62,155 nucleotides of DNA, taken from Albidovulum sp. GTDB taxonomy: Bacteria; Pseudomonadota; Alphaproteobacteria; Rhodobacterales; Rhodobacteraceae. The notes beneath the pieces were generated by a model that was not told where the DNA came from, did not search any database, and saw only the letters and a program-made list of their open reading frames with translations. The translations under genes were made by a program, and so were the position numbers. The stretch spans positions 1 through 62,155 of the forward strand of contig WFVA01000040.1 in the NCBI GenBank assembly GCA_015491895.1, written 5' to 3'. Of the stretch, positions 19,700 to 29,166 are shown in pieces; positions within the stretch are counted from its first letter, which is position 1, and each line of letters opens with the position of its first letter.

Positions 19700-20281
19700 A
19701 TGTCCTGGACCGAAGAGCGCGTCGAAATCCTGAAGAAGATGTGGGCCGAGGGGCAGTCCGCCAGCCAGATCGCGAAGGAGCTTGGCGGCGTCACCCGCAA
19801 CGCGGTGATCGGCAAGGTGCACCGCCTCGGCCTCTCGAACCGCGCCAGCGGTGCAACCACGGCAAAGAGCACGGGCGAAAAGCCCAGGGCAAAGCCTGCG
19901 AAGGCAAAGGCTGCGGCAAAGGCCGAAAAGCCGAAAACGGCGGAGAAGGCAGCCCAGCCCGAGCCGGTAGCCCGCCCGGCCACCGGCACGGGCGCGAACC
20001 GGCGGCAGATCATCCCGGCCGGCCAGCCCCTGCCGCCCCAGCCCTCGGCCAATGAAATCAGCCCCGAGGCGCTCGCCAATGTGCGCGAAGTGGAGAAGAA
20101 GGCGCGCAAGCTCTCCCTCATGGAGCTTACCGAGCGCACCTGCAAATGGCCGATCGGCGATCCGGCCACGGAGGAATTCTGGTTCTGCGGCCTGCCCTCC
20201 AAGCCCGGCAAGCCCTATTGCGAGGCGCATGTGGAGGTTGCCTTCCAGCCGATGTCGGCCCGGCGCGACCGCAGGCGCTGA
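19700..20281 (+). CDS. gcrA: GcrA cell-cycle regulator
   Basis: The 193-residue protein starts with MSWTEERVEILKKMWAEGQSAS and a helix-turn-helix ending in NAVIGKVHRLGLS, which is characteristic of GcrA. A long Lys-Ala-Pro linker (about residues 50-105) follows, then the conserved C-terminal region with CKWPIGDP, FWFCG and PYCEAH. GcrA binds RNA polymerase with sigma-70 and activates promoters carrying CcrM-methylated GANTC sites. No GANTC site was seen in its own promoter region, but one (GATTC) covers the stop codon. The gene is monocistronic and converges on the AsmA gene. Confidence 0.95.
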   Translation: MSWTEERVEILKKMWAEGQSASQIAKELGGVTRNAVIGKVHRLGLSNRASGATTAKSTGEKPRAKPAKAKAAAKAEKPKTAEKAAQPEPVARPATGTGANRRQIIPAGQPLPPQPSANEISPEALANVREVEKKARKLSLMELTERTCKWPIGDPATEEFWFCGLPSKPGKPYCEAHVEVAFQPMSARRDRRR

Positions 20282-20310
20282 TTCACCCGCTTCATTGGGG
20301 CAGGGCACAT

Positions 20311-20329
20311 GCGGGGCCATCCGCCCCGC
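20311..20329. terminator. Hairpin between gcrA and the AsmA gene
   Basis: GCGGGGC (20311-20317) and GCCCCGC (20323-20329) form a 7-bp stem with a 5-base loop between two convergent genes. There is no T-run, so termination may be inefficient or Rho-assisted. Confidence 0.45.
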
Positions 20330-20338
20330 TGGCTTCCC

Positions 20339-22405
20339 TCAGCGGCCGAGCAGATCGAGGATCCCCTTCTTCGCCTCCTCCTCGAGCTTGCGCTTCACGG
20401 CATCCTCGGTGGAAATCTCCTCCTCAGGGGCCACGCCGAGCTCCCGGCGCACCGCATCCTCGACCCCTTCCCCCTCCGTACGATCAATCCCGAGCTTCTG
20501 CGTCACCGCATCGCGCACGGCTTCGTCAACCCTGTCCTTCAGTTCCTCCTTGTCCACCCCGGCCCTCTCGGCGGCGATGGCCGCGAGATCGGGGCGGAAG
20601 CTCGGATCGGCCCAGGGGCCCTTGATGATGATCGGCACGGCGATCCCCCCGGTGCCATCGGCCTTGGCAAGCGCCACCGGCTCCACCCGGTAATCGATGG
20701 TTTTCGCCCCGATATCGACGCGCCCCTTGCCCTTTGCCGTGGCCAGCGGTGCCTTGAAGAGAAGATCATCGTTCTGAAGCACGCCATCGCGGATCACGAA
20801 GCTCGCGGTGATGGCGTCATAGATCGTCTTCTTGCCCTCGCCGCGATAGGAGGTATCGAAATGGCGCAGCATCCCGACGAGATCGAGCCCGAGGATCTCG
20901 CCATCGGCCAGGCTGAGCGCCCCCTCGCCCTTCAGGCTGCGCATGATCGCCGCCATTGAATTGCCGACGCCAAGGAACTTGATGCTGAAATCCCCGGTGC
21001 CGATCAGCCGCTCGTAATCGGCCATGTCGCGCAGGAGGGGCTGGAGCGCCGCATCCGCAACCGCGAGATCGCCGCCCACCGAAAGGCCGCCGCGCCCGTT
21101 CACCACGAACTGGCCGGCAACGGATCCGCCATAGGCGCTGACCTCCCTGAAGGCCAGCACCGCGCGGGCGCGATCGAGCGTGAAGCCGAGGCGGGCGCGA
21201 TCGATATTCGCGCCGGCGAGCTTCAGCCCGCCGAGATCCAGCGAAAGATCGGCATCGAGAAGCGAAAGCGGACTCACATCGATCGGATCGCTGGGCCAGG
21301 GCTCCTGCGCCGTGCTATCGCCTGGCTCAGCCGCCCCTCCCCCGGCCTTTTCCTCGCCGCCGCCGGTGAGGGCGGAGAGATCGAGAAGCGGGCTTGCGAG
21401 GCTTCCCGTGAGCCGCGGCCGCTTGCCGCCCAGCGCAAGCTCGAGATCACCGCTCAACTTGTTTTGGTCAAGCGTGATCTCGGCACCCTTCAGCACAACG
21501 CGCCCGCCGCCTTCGCCGCTGTAGGCAACCCGCCCCTTGAGCGCGGCCTTGCGGCCGAGCCCCTCGGGGATATCGGGCGCGGCCATGCCAAGGGCCGCAA
21601 AGAGGGCCGGCAGCCGGGCAAGATCGCCGTCAACCGCCCCCTCGGCGAGAAGCGGCGCAAAGCCGGCCTCGCCATCGAAAAGGAGCCTGTTCCCGGCCAC
21701 GGAAAGATCGGCCGCCAGCGGCACGCTGCCGCCTTCGATAAAGCGATCAAAGCGCCCGATCTCCAGCTTCGCTTCCAGGGGCTGGCCCTCTGCGAGGGCC
21801 TTCATGTCAATACTGGCGGGGCCGGTGAAATCGGGGATGCGCAGGGTGGCATCCATGCCCGCCAGATCCATGCGGCTGCCGGCGCGGTGATCGATCCAGG
21901 CCAGTGCCCCTTCGCGAATGATGGCCCGCTCGAGGCTGAAGGGCGGCACCCCGCTGCCGGCTTCGCCGCCGCTGCCATTGCCAGCGCCGCCATTGCCATT
22001 CGCCCCGCCCGCGCCCGCCGGTGCCGCGAATTCCCAGTTGCCCTGCCCGTTCGCGGCCCTTTCAAGCCGTATCCGTGGGCGGAGCAGTTCGATCTTGCGG
22101 ATCTTGACCTCGCCCGAGAGGAGCGCCACCGGATTGACGCCCACGAGAAGCCCCTCGGCCTTCAGCATCGGCGCATCTGCGGCCCAACCGGCATTGGCGA
22201 TCTCGATCCCCTCGAGCCGCACTCCGAGCATGGGCCAGACCATCGGGCCGATCTCGCCGGTGATCTTCAGCTCCCGCCCCGTGGCCTCCTGAAATTTCTG
22301 CCCCACATAGGCCGCGATCCTCTGATCCGGGATCAGCAGCAAGCCGGCCACCGCCAGCATTGCCAGGATCACGATCACGCCGACTGCCCGCAAGATCCAC
22401 CGCAT
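20339..22405 (-). CDS. AsmA-family protein
   Basis: A 688-residue protein with one N-terminal membrane anchor (residues 3-25, WILRAVGVIVILAMLAVAGLLLI) and a long periplasmic part typical of AsmA proteins, with the late KGEGALSLADGEILGLDL and IIIKGPWADPSFRPD segments. Current work places such proteins in phospholipid transport between inner and outer membranes. I infer that role only from the family. A glycine/asparagine-rich linker (AGAGGANGNGGAGNGSGG, about residues 130-150) interrupts the N-terminal domain and looks like a recent simple-sequence expansion. The C-terminus is charged and Glu/Arg-rich. Confidence 0.86.
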   Translation of the reverse strand: MRWILRAVGVIVILAMLAVAGLLLIPDQRIAAYVGQKFQEATGRELKITGEIGPMVWPMLGVRLEGIEIANAGWAADAPMLKAEGLLVGVNPVALLSGEVKIRKIELLRPRIRLERAANGQGNWEFAAPAGAGGANGNGGAGNGSGGEAGSGVPPFSLERAIIREGALAWIDHRAGSRMDLAGMDATLRIPDFTGPASIDMKALAEGQPLEAKLEIGRFDRFIEGGSVPLAADLSVAGNRLLFDGEAGFAPLLAEGAVDGDLARLPALFAALGMAAPDIPEGLGRKAALKGRVAYSGEGGGRVVLKGAEITLDQNKLSGDLELALGGKRPRLTGSLASPLLDLSALTGGGEEKAGGGAAEPGDSTAQEPWPSDPIDVSPLSLLDADLSLDLGGLKLAGANIDRARLGFTLDRARAVLAFREVSAYGGSVAGQFVVNGRGGLSVGGDLAVADAALQPLLRDMADYERLIGTGDFSIKFLGVGNSMAAIMRSLKGEGALSLADGEILGLDLVGMLRHFDTSYRGEGKKTIYDAITASFVIRDGVLQNDDLLFKAPLATAKGKGRVDIGAKTIDYRVEPVALAKADGTGGIAVPIIIKGPWADPSFRPDLAAIAAERAGVDKEELKDRVDEAVRDAVTQKLGIDRTEGEGVEDAVRRELGVAPEEEISTEDAVKRKLEEEAKKGILDLLGR

Positions 22406-22448
22406 GATATACCTCTGTTTTTATACACCCACTCAAGGCACAGATAAG

Positions 22449-22476
22449 AAGGCGGCCGCCCGAGGGCAACCGCCTT
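22449..22476 (-). terminator. Hairpin between the AsmA gene and the FadL-type gene
   Basis: AAGGCGG and CCGCCTT form a 7-bp stem 22 bases after the stop of the FadL-type gene on the minus strand, followed by CTTATCT. A weak intrinsic terminator is possible, but it has no true T-run. Confidence 0.4.
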
Positions 22477-22498
22477 GCGCTTCCTGTGCCAGTGCGGA

Positions 22499-23764
22499 TC
22501 AGAAGCGTTTGGTAAATCCGAAGGAAATGCTGAACTGATGCATGTTCAGCTTCACGGTGCCTGGCGTGGGGCCTCCGGGTGTCGTCTCGGCGCCGGAAAC
22601 GGTGCTCTCGGGCACGTAATTCACCGCGAAATCGAAGCTCGATCCGCTATCGAGCTTCCAGGAGCCGCCGAGCGCAAGGTGGTGCTCCACGATGCCGGGA
22701 GCGATGATGTTGAGGGTCACATCCTCCGGGCCGACAGGATTGCTCGCATGGGCATAGCCCGCCCGCCATGTCATCCGATCGCTCGCCTTCCACTCCACCG
22801 CGAGCTTCACCACATCCACATCATCCCAGCCAAAGCCCGCGCCCCCCGGCGCGCCGAGCGCCCCGGCATTGCCGGCATTGCCGATCGCGGGCACGTCGGA
22901 ATAAAAGATCTTCTGGTAATCGAGCATGATGGTGGTATCGGGATTGGCCTTCCAGGCGATCCCGGCGGTTATGGATGCGGGGATGTCGAAAGCGCCGCCG
23001 TCCTCGAAAAGCCCGGCGTATTTGTCGAATTTCGACATCTGCATCTTCGTCTGCCCCGCCAGCCCGAAGCGCAGCCGCTCGCTCGCCTGCCACTGCAGCC
23101 CGGCCTTCACCCCGCCGCCGTATGACCAGTCATACCCGTTGTTGGTGAGCGCCGCCGGATTGCTCGAAATCCCCGCAAACGCCCCAAGCCCCTGCGCAGA
23201 GAAGCGCTGGGCCACGAGCGTGGGCGAAATGCCGATGGTGAAATCCCCCATTTCCTTCGCATAGGTCACGGCGAAGAAGATCTGCATCAGATCCACCCCG
23301 GCCTTGCCGGAGCAATAGACGGATCCACAGCCGGCAAGGCCCGTGGGGTAGCTCGTGTTCATGCCCCCATTGCCGTAGATGGTGAAATTCAGTGCCGCAC
23401 CGCCGTCAAGGCGCGTGTTGTAGGCGAAATTGGGCACGATGAAGAGGTTGTTGTTGCTCTCCACCTCCCCGGAGGGCACGAAAGCGGTTCCCGTGCCGGT
23501 ATAGCCGCGAAACGGCATGAAAAGCTCGACACCATATTGCATCTCGCGCCCCACATGGGCCACGGAAGCCGGATTGAGCGTGGCCGACATCGCTTCGAAG
23601 GGATGCGCCACTCCGGCACCTGCAAGGGCCCGCTGATTGGGCCCATAGCCAAGGGCGAAGTAACCCTCGGTCGCCGCGGCCGGGCCTGCGGCGAGAAGCG
23701 AAGCAACGGCATAAGCGGCGATGCCGCCGCGGTCATGCGCAATTCGTCTGATGGCTGGTTTCAT
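22499..23764 (-). CDS. Outer-membrane transport protein, FadL/OmpP1/TodX family
   Basis: A 421-residue protein with a signal peptide (about residues 1-31, ending AAGPAAA), the FadL N-terminal hatch region ([31 protein letters not shown]) and alternating beta-strands ending with a C-terminal aromatic (FTKRF) that favours outer-membrane insertion. These 14-strand barrels import hydrophobic compounds such as long-chain fatty acids or aromatics. The substrate cannot be told here. It is divergent from rimO, and a TTGTGAC-TTT-GTCACAA palindrome lies 142 bp upstream. Confidence 0.93.
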   Translation of the reverse strand: MKPAIRRIAHDRGGIAAYAVASLLAAGPAAATEGYFALGYGPNQRALAGAGVAHPFEAMSATLNPASVAHVGREMQYGVELFMPFRGYTGTGTAFVPSGEVESNNNLFIVPNFAYNTRLDGGAALNFTIYGNGGMNTSYPTGLAGCGSVYCSGKAGVDLMQIFFAVTYAKEMGDFTIGISPTLVAQRFSAQGLGAFAGISSNPAALTNNGYDWSYGGGVKAGLQWQASERLRFGLAGQTKMQMSKFDKYAGLFEDGGAFDIPASITAGIAWKANPDTTIMLDYQKIFYSDVPAIGNAGNAGALGAPGGAGFGWDDVDVVKLAVEWKASDRMTWRAGYAHASNPVGPEDVTLNIIAPGIVEHHLALGGSWKLDSGSSFDFAVNYVPESTVSGAETTPGGPTPGTVKLNMHQFSISFGFTKRF

Positions 23765-23905
23765 CTCTGTCCCCCTGTTCGCGCGGATTTACCGGCCGGG
23801 GCAACTCCAGCCCCCGGCCACCGCGTTTCCTGCGCCAAAGGCTGCTCGAATTCGCCCATATCGCCAAATTCTTTTCTTTGAATATGTGCCTTCTGTCGGG
23901 ATTTG

Positions 23906-23922
23906 TTGTGACTTTGTCACAA
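23906..23922. promoter_or_regulatory. 17-bp palindromic operator candidate
   Basis: TTGTGAC-TTT-GTCACAA is perfectly symmetric and lies in the 251-bp divergent region between the FadL-type gene and rimO. It resembles a CRP-type TGTGA/TCACA pair but has a 5-base instead of a 6-base centre, so a GntR- or TetR-like regulator is also possible. Confidence 0.5.
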
Positions 23923-24015
23923 TTCTTGCGCCGCCCCTCCCCGGGCCTTGGGCTCCTGCTCCTCTCGCTTCCCACGCCCTTTCCATTGCGCCCGCACCCG
24001 GCTATAGCCCGCAGC

Positions 24016-25401
24016 ATGAGCCAGAACCCGCCCGATCTCCGCCCCGATCTCGCGCCCCGCGCCCGCATCCAGAGCGAAAGGCGCGAAGGCCAGCCCACCA
24101 TCGGCATGGTCAGCCTCGGCTGCCCCAAGGCGCTGGTGGACAGCGAACGCATCCTCACCCGCCTGCGCGCCGAGGGCTACGCCATAAGCCCCGATTACGC
24201 CGGCGCCGATGCGGTGATCGTCAATACCTGCGGCTTCCTCGACAGCGCCAAGGCCGAAAGCCTCGAAGCCATCGGCGAGGCGCTGGCGGAAAACGGCCGG
24301 GTGATCGTGACAGGCTGCCTCGGCGCCGAGCCCGATTTCATCACCGGCGCCCATCCCCGCGTGCTGGCGGTGACAGGCCCGCACCAATACGAACAGGTGC
24401 TCGATGCGGTGCATGCAGCGGTGCCCCCTGCGCCCGATCCCTTCATCGATCTTCTGCCGGCCTCCGGCGTGCGCCTCACCCCGCGCCACTACAGCTATCT
24501 GAAGATCTCGGAAGGCTGCAATCACAAGTGCCGCTTCTGCATCATCCCCGATATGCGCGGCCGCCTGCAAAGCCGCCCCGCCCATGCGGTGCTGCGCGAG
24601 GCCGAACGGCTGGTCGAATCCGGCGTGAAGGAGCTTCTGGTGATCAGCCAGGATACCTCCGCCTACGGCCTTGACATCAAACACCGCGAAGAACGCGGCC
24701 ACCGCGCCCATATCACCGATCTCGCCCGCGATCTCGGCCGGCTCGGCGCCTGGGTGCGGCTCCATTACATCTACCCCTATCCCCATGTGCGCGATCTGGT
24801 GCCGCTGATGGCCGAGGGCCTCGTGCTCCCCTATCTCGACATCCCCTTCCAGCACGCCCACCCCGACGTGCTGAAGCGCATGGCCCGCCCCGCCGCCGCC
24901 GCCCGCACGCTCGATGAAATCGCCGCCTGGCGGGCGATCTGCCCGGAAATCGCCCTGCGCTCCACCTTCATCGTCGGCTTTCCCGGCGAAACCGAGGAGG
25001 AATTCCAGGCGCTGCTCGACTGGCTCGACGAAGCAAGGCTCGATCGGGTCGGATGCTTCAAATACGAGGATGTGAAGGGCGCGCGTTCCAATGCCCTGCC
25101 GGGCCACATCCCCGAAGAGGTGAAGCAGGAACGCTGGGAACGCTTCATGGAGAAGGCGCAGGCGATCTCGGCCGAGAAACTCGCCGCCAGGATCGGCAGG
25201 CGCCTCGAAGTGATCGTTGACGAGGTGGACGCAGAAGGCGCCACCTGCCGCACCCACGCCGACGCCCCCGAGATCGACGGCAATCTCTTCATTGACGAAG
25301 GCTTCGAAGCCCTGCAGCCCGGCGATATCGTCACCGTGGAAGTGGACGAGGCCGGCGAATACGATCTCTGGGGCCGCCTCGTCACGCCGCGCGCCGGCTG
25401 A
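24016..25401 (+). CDS. rimO: Ribosomal protein S12 methylthiotransferase RimO
   Basis: A 461-residue radical-SAM enzyme that adds a methylthio group to Asp88 of ribosomal protein S12. The N-terminal UPF0004 domain has cysteines in [19 protein letters not shown] and VTGCLG. The radical-SAM cluster motif is CNHKCRFC ([19 protein letters not shown]), and a TRAM domain closes the C-terminus. ATG 24016 begins the conserved part. A longer frame upstream reads into the operator region and is not used. Confidence 0.96.
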   Translation: MSQNPPDLRPDLAPRARIQSERREGQPTIGMVSLGCPKALVDSERILTRLRAEGYAISPDYAGADAVIVNTCGFLDSAKAESLEAIGEALAENGRVIVTGCLGAEPDFITGAHPRVLAVTGPHQYEQVLDAVHAAVPPAPDPFIDLLPASGVRLTPRHYSYLKISEGCNHKCRFCIIPDMRGRLQSRPAHAVLREAERLVESGVKELLVISQDTSAYGLDIKHREERGHRAHITDLARDLGRLGAWVRLHYIYPYPHVRDLVPLMAEGLVLPYLDIPFQHAHPDVLKRMARPAAAARTLDEIAAWRAICPEIALRSTFIVGFPGETEEEFQALLDWLDEARLDRVGCFKYEDVKGARSNALPGHIPEEVKQERWERFMEKAQAISAEKLAARIGRRLEVIVDEVDAEGATCRTHADAPEIDGNLFIDEGFEALQPGDIVTVEVDEAGEYDLWGRLVTPRAG

Positions 25402-25437
25402 ACCCGCCCCAAATTGGCTTAGCCGGCCCCCGGCCCC

Positions 25438-25472
25438 ATCACTGGTCCGCAACTATCCCCGCCGGAGGCATC
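25438..25472 (-). repeat. Polar 3'-end element, copy 3
   Basis: On the minus strand GCCTCCGGCGGGGATAGTT is followed by GCGGACCAGTGATGGGG. It lies 30 bases after the meaB stop, in the sense of meaB and opposite to rimO. Confidence 0.7.
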
Positions 25473-25501
25473 CCGAGATCGCCACTAGAGCCGCCGGCTT
25501 C

Positions 25502-26503
25502 CTATTCCCGGCCGCCCTCGCCTTCCAGCCAGCCCAGCATCTCGCGCGCCGCGCCCGCAGGGGTCTTCCGCCCCCCGGCCACGTCTTTGCCAAGCGATGC
25601 GATCCGCGCCCGCGCGTCGGGGGCCTCAAGGCGCGCCAGAAGCCCCTGGCGCAGCTCCTCTTCGAACCATTGCCGCGCCTGGCGCGCCCGATGCGCGGCC
25701 CAATGGCCTTCGCGCCTGCGCCAGTCGGCCAGCGTCTCCATCTCCCGCCATGCTTCCTCAAGCCCGGCGCCCGTCAGCGCCGATACCTGAAGCACCTTCG
25801 GAAAGCCCTCGGGATCCTGCGGGCGGCGGCGCAACAGGCCAAGCGCGCCCGCATAATCGGCAACCGTGCGCGCCGCCGCCGGCTTCAGCTCGCCATCGGC
25901 CTTGTTCACCAGGATGAGATCGGCCATCTCCATGATGCCCCGCTTCACCCCCTGAAGCTCGTCCCCCCCCGCCGGGGCCAGCAAGAGCACGAAGAGATCC
26001 GCCATCTCTGCCACCATGGTCTCCGATTGCCCAACGCCGACCGTCTCGATCAGGATCACGTCGAACCCGGCGGCTTCCAGCAGCATGACGGCCTCGCGCG
26101 TGCGCCGCGCCACGCCGCCAAGGGCGCTGCGGCTCGGGGAGGGGCGGATATAGGCATTCGGGTGGCGGGCAAGGCGGGGCATGCGCGTCTTGTCGCCGAG
26201 GATAGAGCCTCCGGTGCGCGCAGAGCTTGGATCAACAGCCAGCACCGCCACCTTCAACCCTCTTTCGGCAAGCATGGAGCCGAAAGCCTCGATGAAGGTG
26301 GATTTGCCCACGCCGGGCGTGCCCGAAAGCCCGATCCTGAGGGCTTCGCTGCGGCTCTCCGCCAGCACCTCCAGAAGGGCTTGCGCCGCGGCGCGGTGAT
26401 CGGGGCGGCTGCTTTCGATGAGCGTGATCGCACGCGCCAGCGCCCTGCGTTCGCCCTGCCTGATGCGCCGCGCCAGATCCCCCGTATCCGCCATTTTCGC
26501 CAC
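25502..26503 (-). CDS. meaB: Methylmalonyl-CoA mutase-associated GTPase MeaB
   Basis: A 333-residue G3E-type GTPase that protects and reloads adenosylcobalamin-dependent mutases. It shows Walker A GTPGVGKST, VLAVDPSSARTGGSILGDKTRM, ETVGVGQSE and the NKAD base-recognition motif. GTG 26503 is preceded by AAGGGG at six bases. The in-frame ATG at 26494 is the alternative but is badly spaced. The mutase genes are not in this window. hrpB is divergent upstream. Confidence 0.93.
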   Translation of the reverse strand: MAKMADTGDLARRIRQGERRALARAITLIESSRPDHRAAAQALLEVLAESRSEALRIGLSGTPGVGKSTFIEAFGSMLAERGLKVAVLAVDPSSARTGGSILGDKTRMPRLARHPNAYIRPSPSRSALGGVARRTREAVMLLEAAGFDVILIETVGVGQSETMVAEMADLFVLLLAPAGGDELQGVKRGIMEMADLILVNKADGELKPAAARTVADYAGALGLLRRRPQDPEGFPKVLQVSALTGAGLEEAWREMETLADWRRREGHWAAHRARQARQWFEEELRQGLLARLEAPDARARIASLGKDVAGGRKTPAGAAREMLGWLEGEGGRE

Positions 26504-26624
26504 GCTTCGCCCCTTGCCTGTCTGTTTCCCGCGCAGTCTAGAAAAAGGGCGGCGCCTTCGAAAGAGGAAAACACCGGCGCATCAAAGGCTGGCCATGTGC
26601 CGGGGCTTCACGGATAAAGGCGCC

Positions 26625-29081
26625 ATGAAGAAAACGGATCTGCCCATCGAGCCCATCCTGCCGGATCTCATGGAGGCCCTGCGCGCGAATGGCCGCGCCG
26701 TCCTGCAGGCGCCCCCCGGCGCGGGCAAGACGACCCGCGTGCCGCTGGCCATGCTCGAAGCCGGGCTTTGCGGGGAGGGGAAGATCCTCATGCTCGAGCC
26801 CCGCCGCCTTGCCGCGCGCGCGGCCGCCGAGCGCATGGCCGAGAGCCTCGGCGAAAAGCCCGGCCGGCGCGTGGGCTACCGGATGCGCGGCGAGAGCCGG
26901 AGCGGGCCACAAACCCGCATCGAGGTGGTGACGGAAGGGATCCTCACCCGCATGATCCAGGCCGATCCGGGGCTCGAGGGGATCGGCGCCATCCTGTTTG
27001 ACGAATTTCACGAACGTTCCCTCAATGCCGATCTCGGCCTCGCGCTGGCGCTCGAGGCGCGCGCGGCGCTGCGTGAGGATCTGATGATCCTCGTGATGTC
27101 GGCCACGCTCGACGCGGCGCCGGTGGCCAGGCTGATGGGCGGCGCGCCAGTGATCACCGCCGAAGGGCGCAGCTACCCGGTCGTAACCCGCTGGCTCCCC
27201 CGCCCCATGGGGCGCGAAACCCGCTTCGAGGCGGCGATGGCGGGGCTGATCCGCGATGCGCTCGCGGAAAGCGAGGGCGATATGCTGGCCTTTCTGCCGG
27301 GCGAGGGAGAGATAAGGCGGGTTGCGGCCCTGCTCGGCGATCTGCCGGATGGGATCGCGCTGCATCCGCTCTATGGCGCCCTCCCCTTCAAGGCCCAACG
27401 CGCCGCGATCGCGCCCGCGCGCACCGGCCGCAAGGTGGTGCTTGCGACAGCGATCGCGGAAACCTCGCTCACCATCGAGGGCGTGCGGGTGGTGGTGGAT
27501 GGCGGCCTGGCGCGCCGGGCGCGCTTCGATCCGGGCTCAGGCATGGCCCGGCTGGTGACGGAGCGTGTCAGCCGGGCCGAAGCCGAGCAGCGGCGCGGGC
27601 GTGCGGGGCGGGTTGCGCCCGGAATTTGCTACCGGCTCTGGGCAAAGGCCGAGGAAGGCGCTCTGCGCGCCTACCCTCCCGCCGAGATCGAAGTGGTGGA
27701 TCTGGCTGCTTTCGCGCTGGAGATAGCGCTCTGGGGCGCGCGCGATGCGGGCGATCTGGCGCTTCTGACGCCCCCCAACCCGGGCGCGCTCAAAGCCGCG
27801 CGCGCCCTGCTGCGCGATCTCGGCGCGCTCGATGAGGAGGGCGCAATCACCCCCCACGGCAAGGCCCTCGCCCGCCTGCCGCTGCACCCGCGCCTCGGCC
27901 ACATGCTGACAGAGGCCGGCGAGAAGGCCGCACCGCTTGCCGCCCTTCTGGCCGAGCGCGATCCCCTCAAGGGAGCCCCCGCCGATCTTTCCCTGCGCCT
28001 CGAAGCCCTGCGCGATCCCGGCGTCTTTCGCGCACGTCGCCCCCATGATGTGCGGGAAAGCACATTGAAGCACATCCGCGCCGAAGCCGGCCACCTCGCA
28101 CGCCTCGCGCCCGCCGATCCGCCCCATGGCGATCTTTCTCCCGGCGCCATGGCCGCGCTCGCCTACCCGGACCGCATCGGCCTGCGCCGCAAGGGCGATC
28201 AGCCCCGCTTCGTGCTTTCCGGCGGAAAGGGGGCGCATCTGCCGCCCGATGATCCTCTTGCCGGCCAGCGCCTGCTCGTGGCCACCGATCTCGATGGCGA
28301 TCAGCGCGAGGCGCGCATCCGCCTCGCCGCACCGCTTCGCGAAAGCGAGCTTCGCGCGCTCTTCGGCAAAAGCATCCGCTGGGTGGAGGCCTGCGAATGG
28401 TCGCGGCGCGAGCGCAGGGTGGTGGCGCGCCGTCAGGAGCGTTTCGGCGCGCTTGTGCTTGATGATCGCATCTGGCGCGAGGCGCCGCCGGAGGCGATCG
28501 CCAGGGCCATGCTCGACGGCGTGCGCGAACTCGGCCTGCCCTGGAGCAAGCCCGCCCGCAGGCTTCAGGCGCGTGTGCAAGCAGCGCGCGCCGGTGGCGG
28601 CGATCTGCCAGATTTCTCCGACGACGCGCTGATGGAGCGGCTCGAGGAATGGCTCCTGCCCCATCTGGGCGGGATCCGGAGCGCCAGCGATCTCAAGCGC
28701 CTCGATCTCGCCGCCGCGCTTCTCCAGAGGCTAACCTGGGAAGAGCGCCAGCGCCTCGACAGCCTCGCGCCCTCCCATTTCACCACCCCGCTTGGCGGAC
28801 GAATCCCGATCGATTATTCCACCGGGCAGCCGGCCATAGAGGTGCGGCTTCAGGAGATGTTCGGCCTGCGCAAGCACCCCTCTGTCGCCGGGCAGCCGCT
28901 CAGGATCACGCTCCTCTCCCCCGCCGGCCGCCCGGTGCAGACAACGACCGATCTCCCCGGCTTCTGGGCCAGTTCCTACAGCGACGTGCGTAAGGAGATG
29001 CGCGGGCGCTACCCGAAGCACCCCTGGCCCGAGAACCCCGCCGAGGCGGCACCCACGCGGCGAGCAAAGCCGCGCCGCTGA
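26625..29081 (+). CDS. hrpB: ATP-dependent helicase HrpB
   Basis: An 818-residue DEAH/RHA helicase with motif I PPGAGKTTRVP, motif II DEFHE, motif III SATLD, motif VI QRRGRAGR and the HrpB-specific C-terminal end (KEMRGRYPKHPWPENP). Its cellular role is poorly defined. ATG 26625 begins the conserved TDLPIEPILPDL segment, with AAAGG ahead of it. ATG 26595 would add ten residues. Confidence 0.95.
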   Translation: MKKTDLPIEPILPDLMEALRANGRAVLQAPPGAGKTTRVPLAMLEAGLCGEGKILMLEPRRLAARAAAERMAESLGEKPGRRVGYRMRGESRSGPQTRIEVVTEGILTRMIQADPGLEGIGAILFDEFHERSLNADLGLALALEARAALREDLMILVMSATLDAAPVARLMGGAPVITAEGRSYPVVTRWLPRPMGRETRFEAAMAGLIRDALAESEGDMLAFLPGEGEIRRVAALLGDLPDGIALHPLYGALPFKAQRAAIAPARTGRKVVLATAIAETSLTIEGVRVVVDGGLARRARFDPGSGMARLVTERVSRAEAEQRRGRAGRVAPGICYRLWAKAEEGALRAYPPAEIEVVDLAAFALEIALWGARDAGDLALLTPPNPGALKAARALLRDLGALDEEGAITPHGKALARLPLHPRLGHMLTEAGEKAAPLAALLAERDPLKGAPADLSLRLEALRDPGVFRARRPHDVRESTLKHIRAEAGHLARLAPADPPHGDLSPGAMAALAYPDRIGLRRKGDQPRFVLSGGKGAHLPPDDPLAGQRLLVATDLDGDQREARIRLAAPLRESELRALFGKSIRWVEACEWSRRERRVVARRQERFGALVLDDRIWREAPPEAIARAMLDGVRELGLPWSKPARRLQARVQAARAGGGDLPDFSDDALMERLEEWLLPHLGGIRSASDLKRLDLAAALLQRLTWEERQRLDSLAPSHFTTPLGGRIPIDYSTGQPAIEVRLQEMFGLRKHPSVAGQPLRITLLSPAGRPVQTTTDLPGFWASSYSDVRKEMRGRYPKHPWPENPAEAAPTRRAKPRR

Positions 29082-29116
29082 GCGCCGTCACGCCCCCCCG
29101 CGCGGAAGAGTTTCAT

Positions 29117-29150
29117 GCCTCCGGCGGGGATATTTACCGGACCAGTGATG
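29117..29150 (+). repeat. Polar 3'-end element, copy 4
   Basis: GCCTCCGGCGGGGATATTT is followed by ACCGGACCAGTGATG. It lies 36 bases after the hrpB stop, in the sense of hrpB, between convergent genes. Confidence 0.72.
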
Positions 29151-29166
29151 GGGAAGGGCAGAAGCC

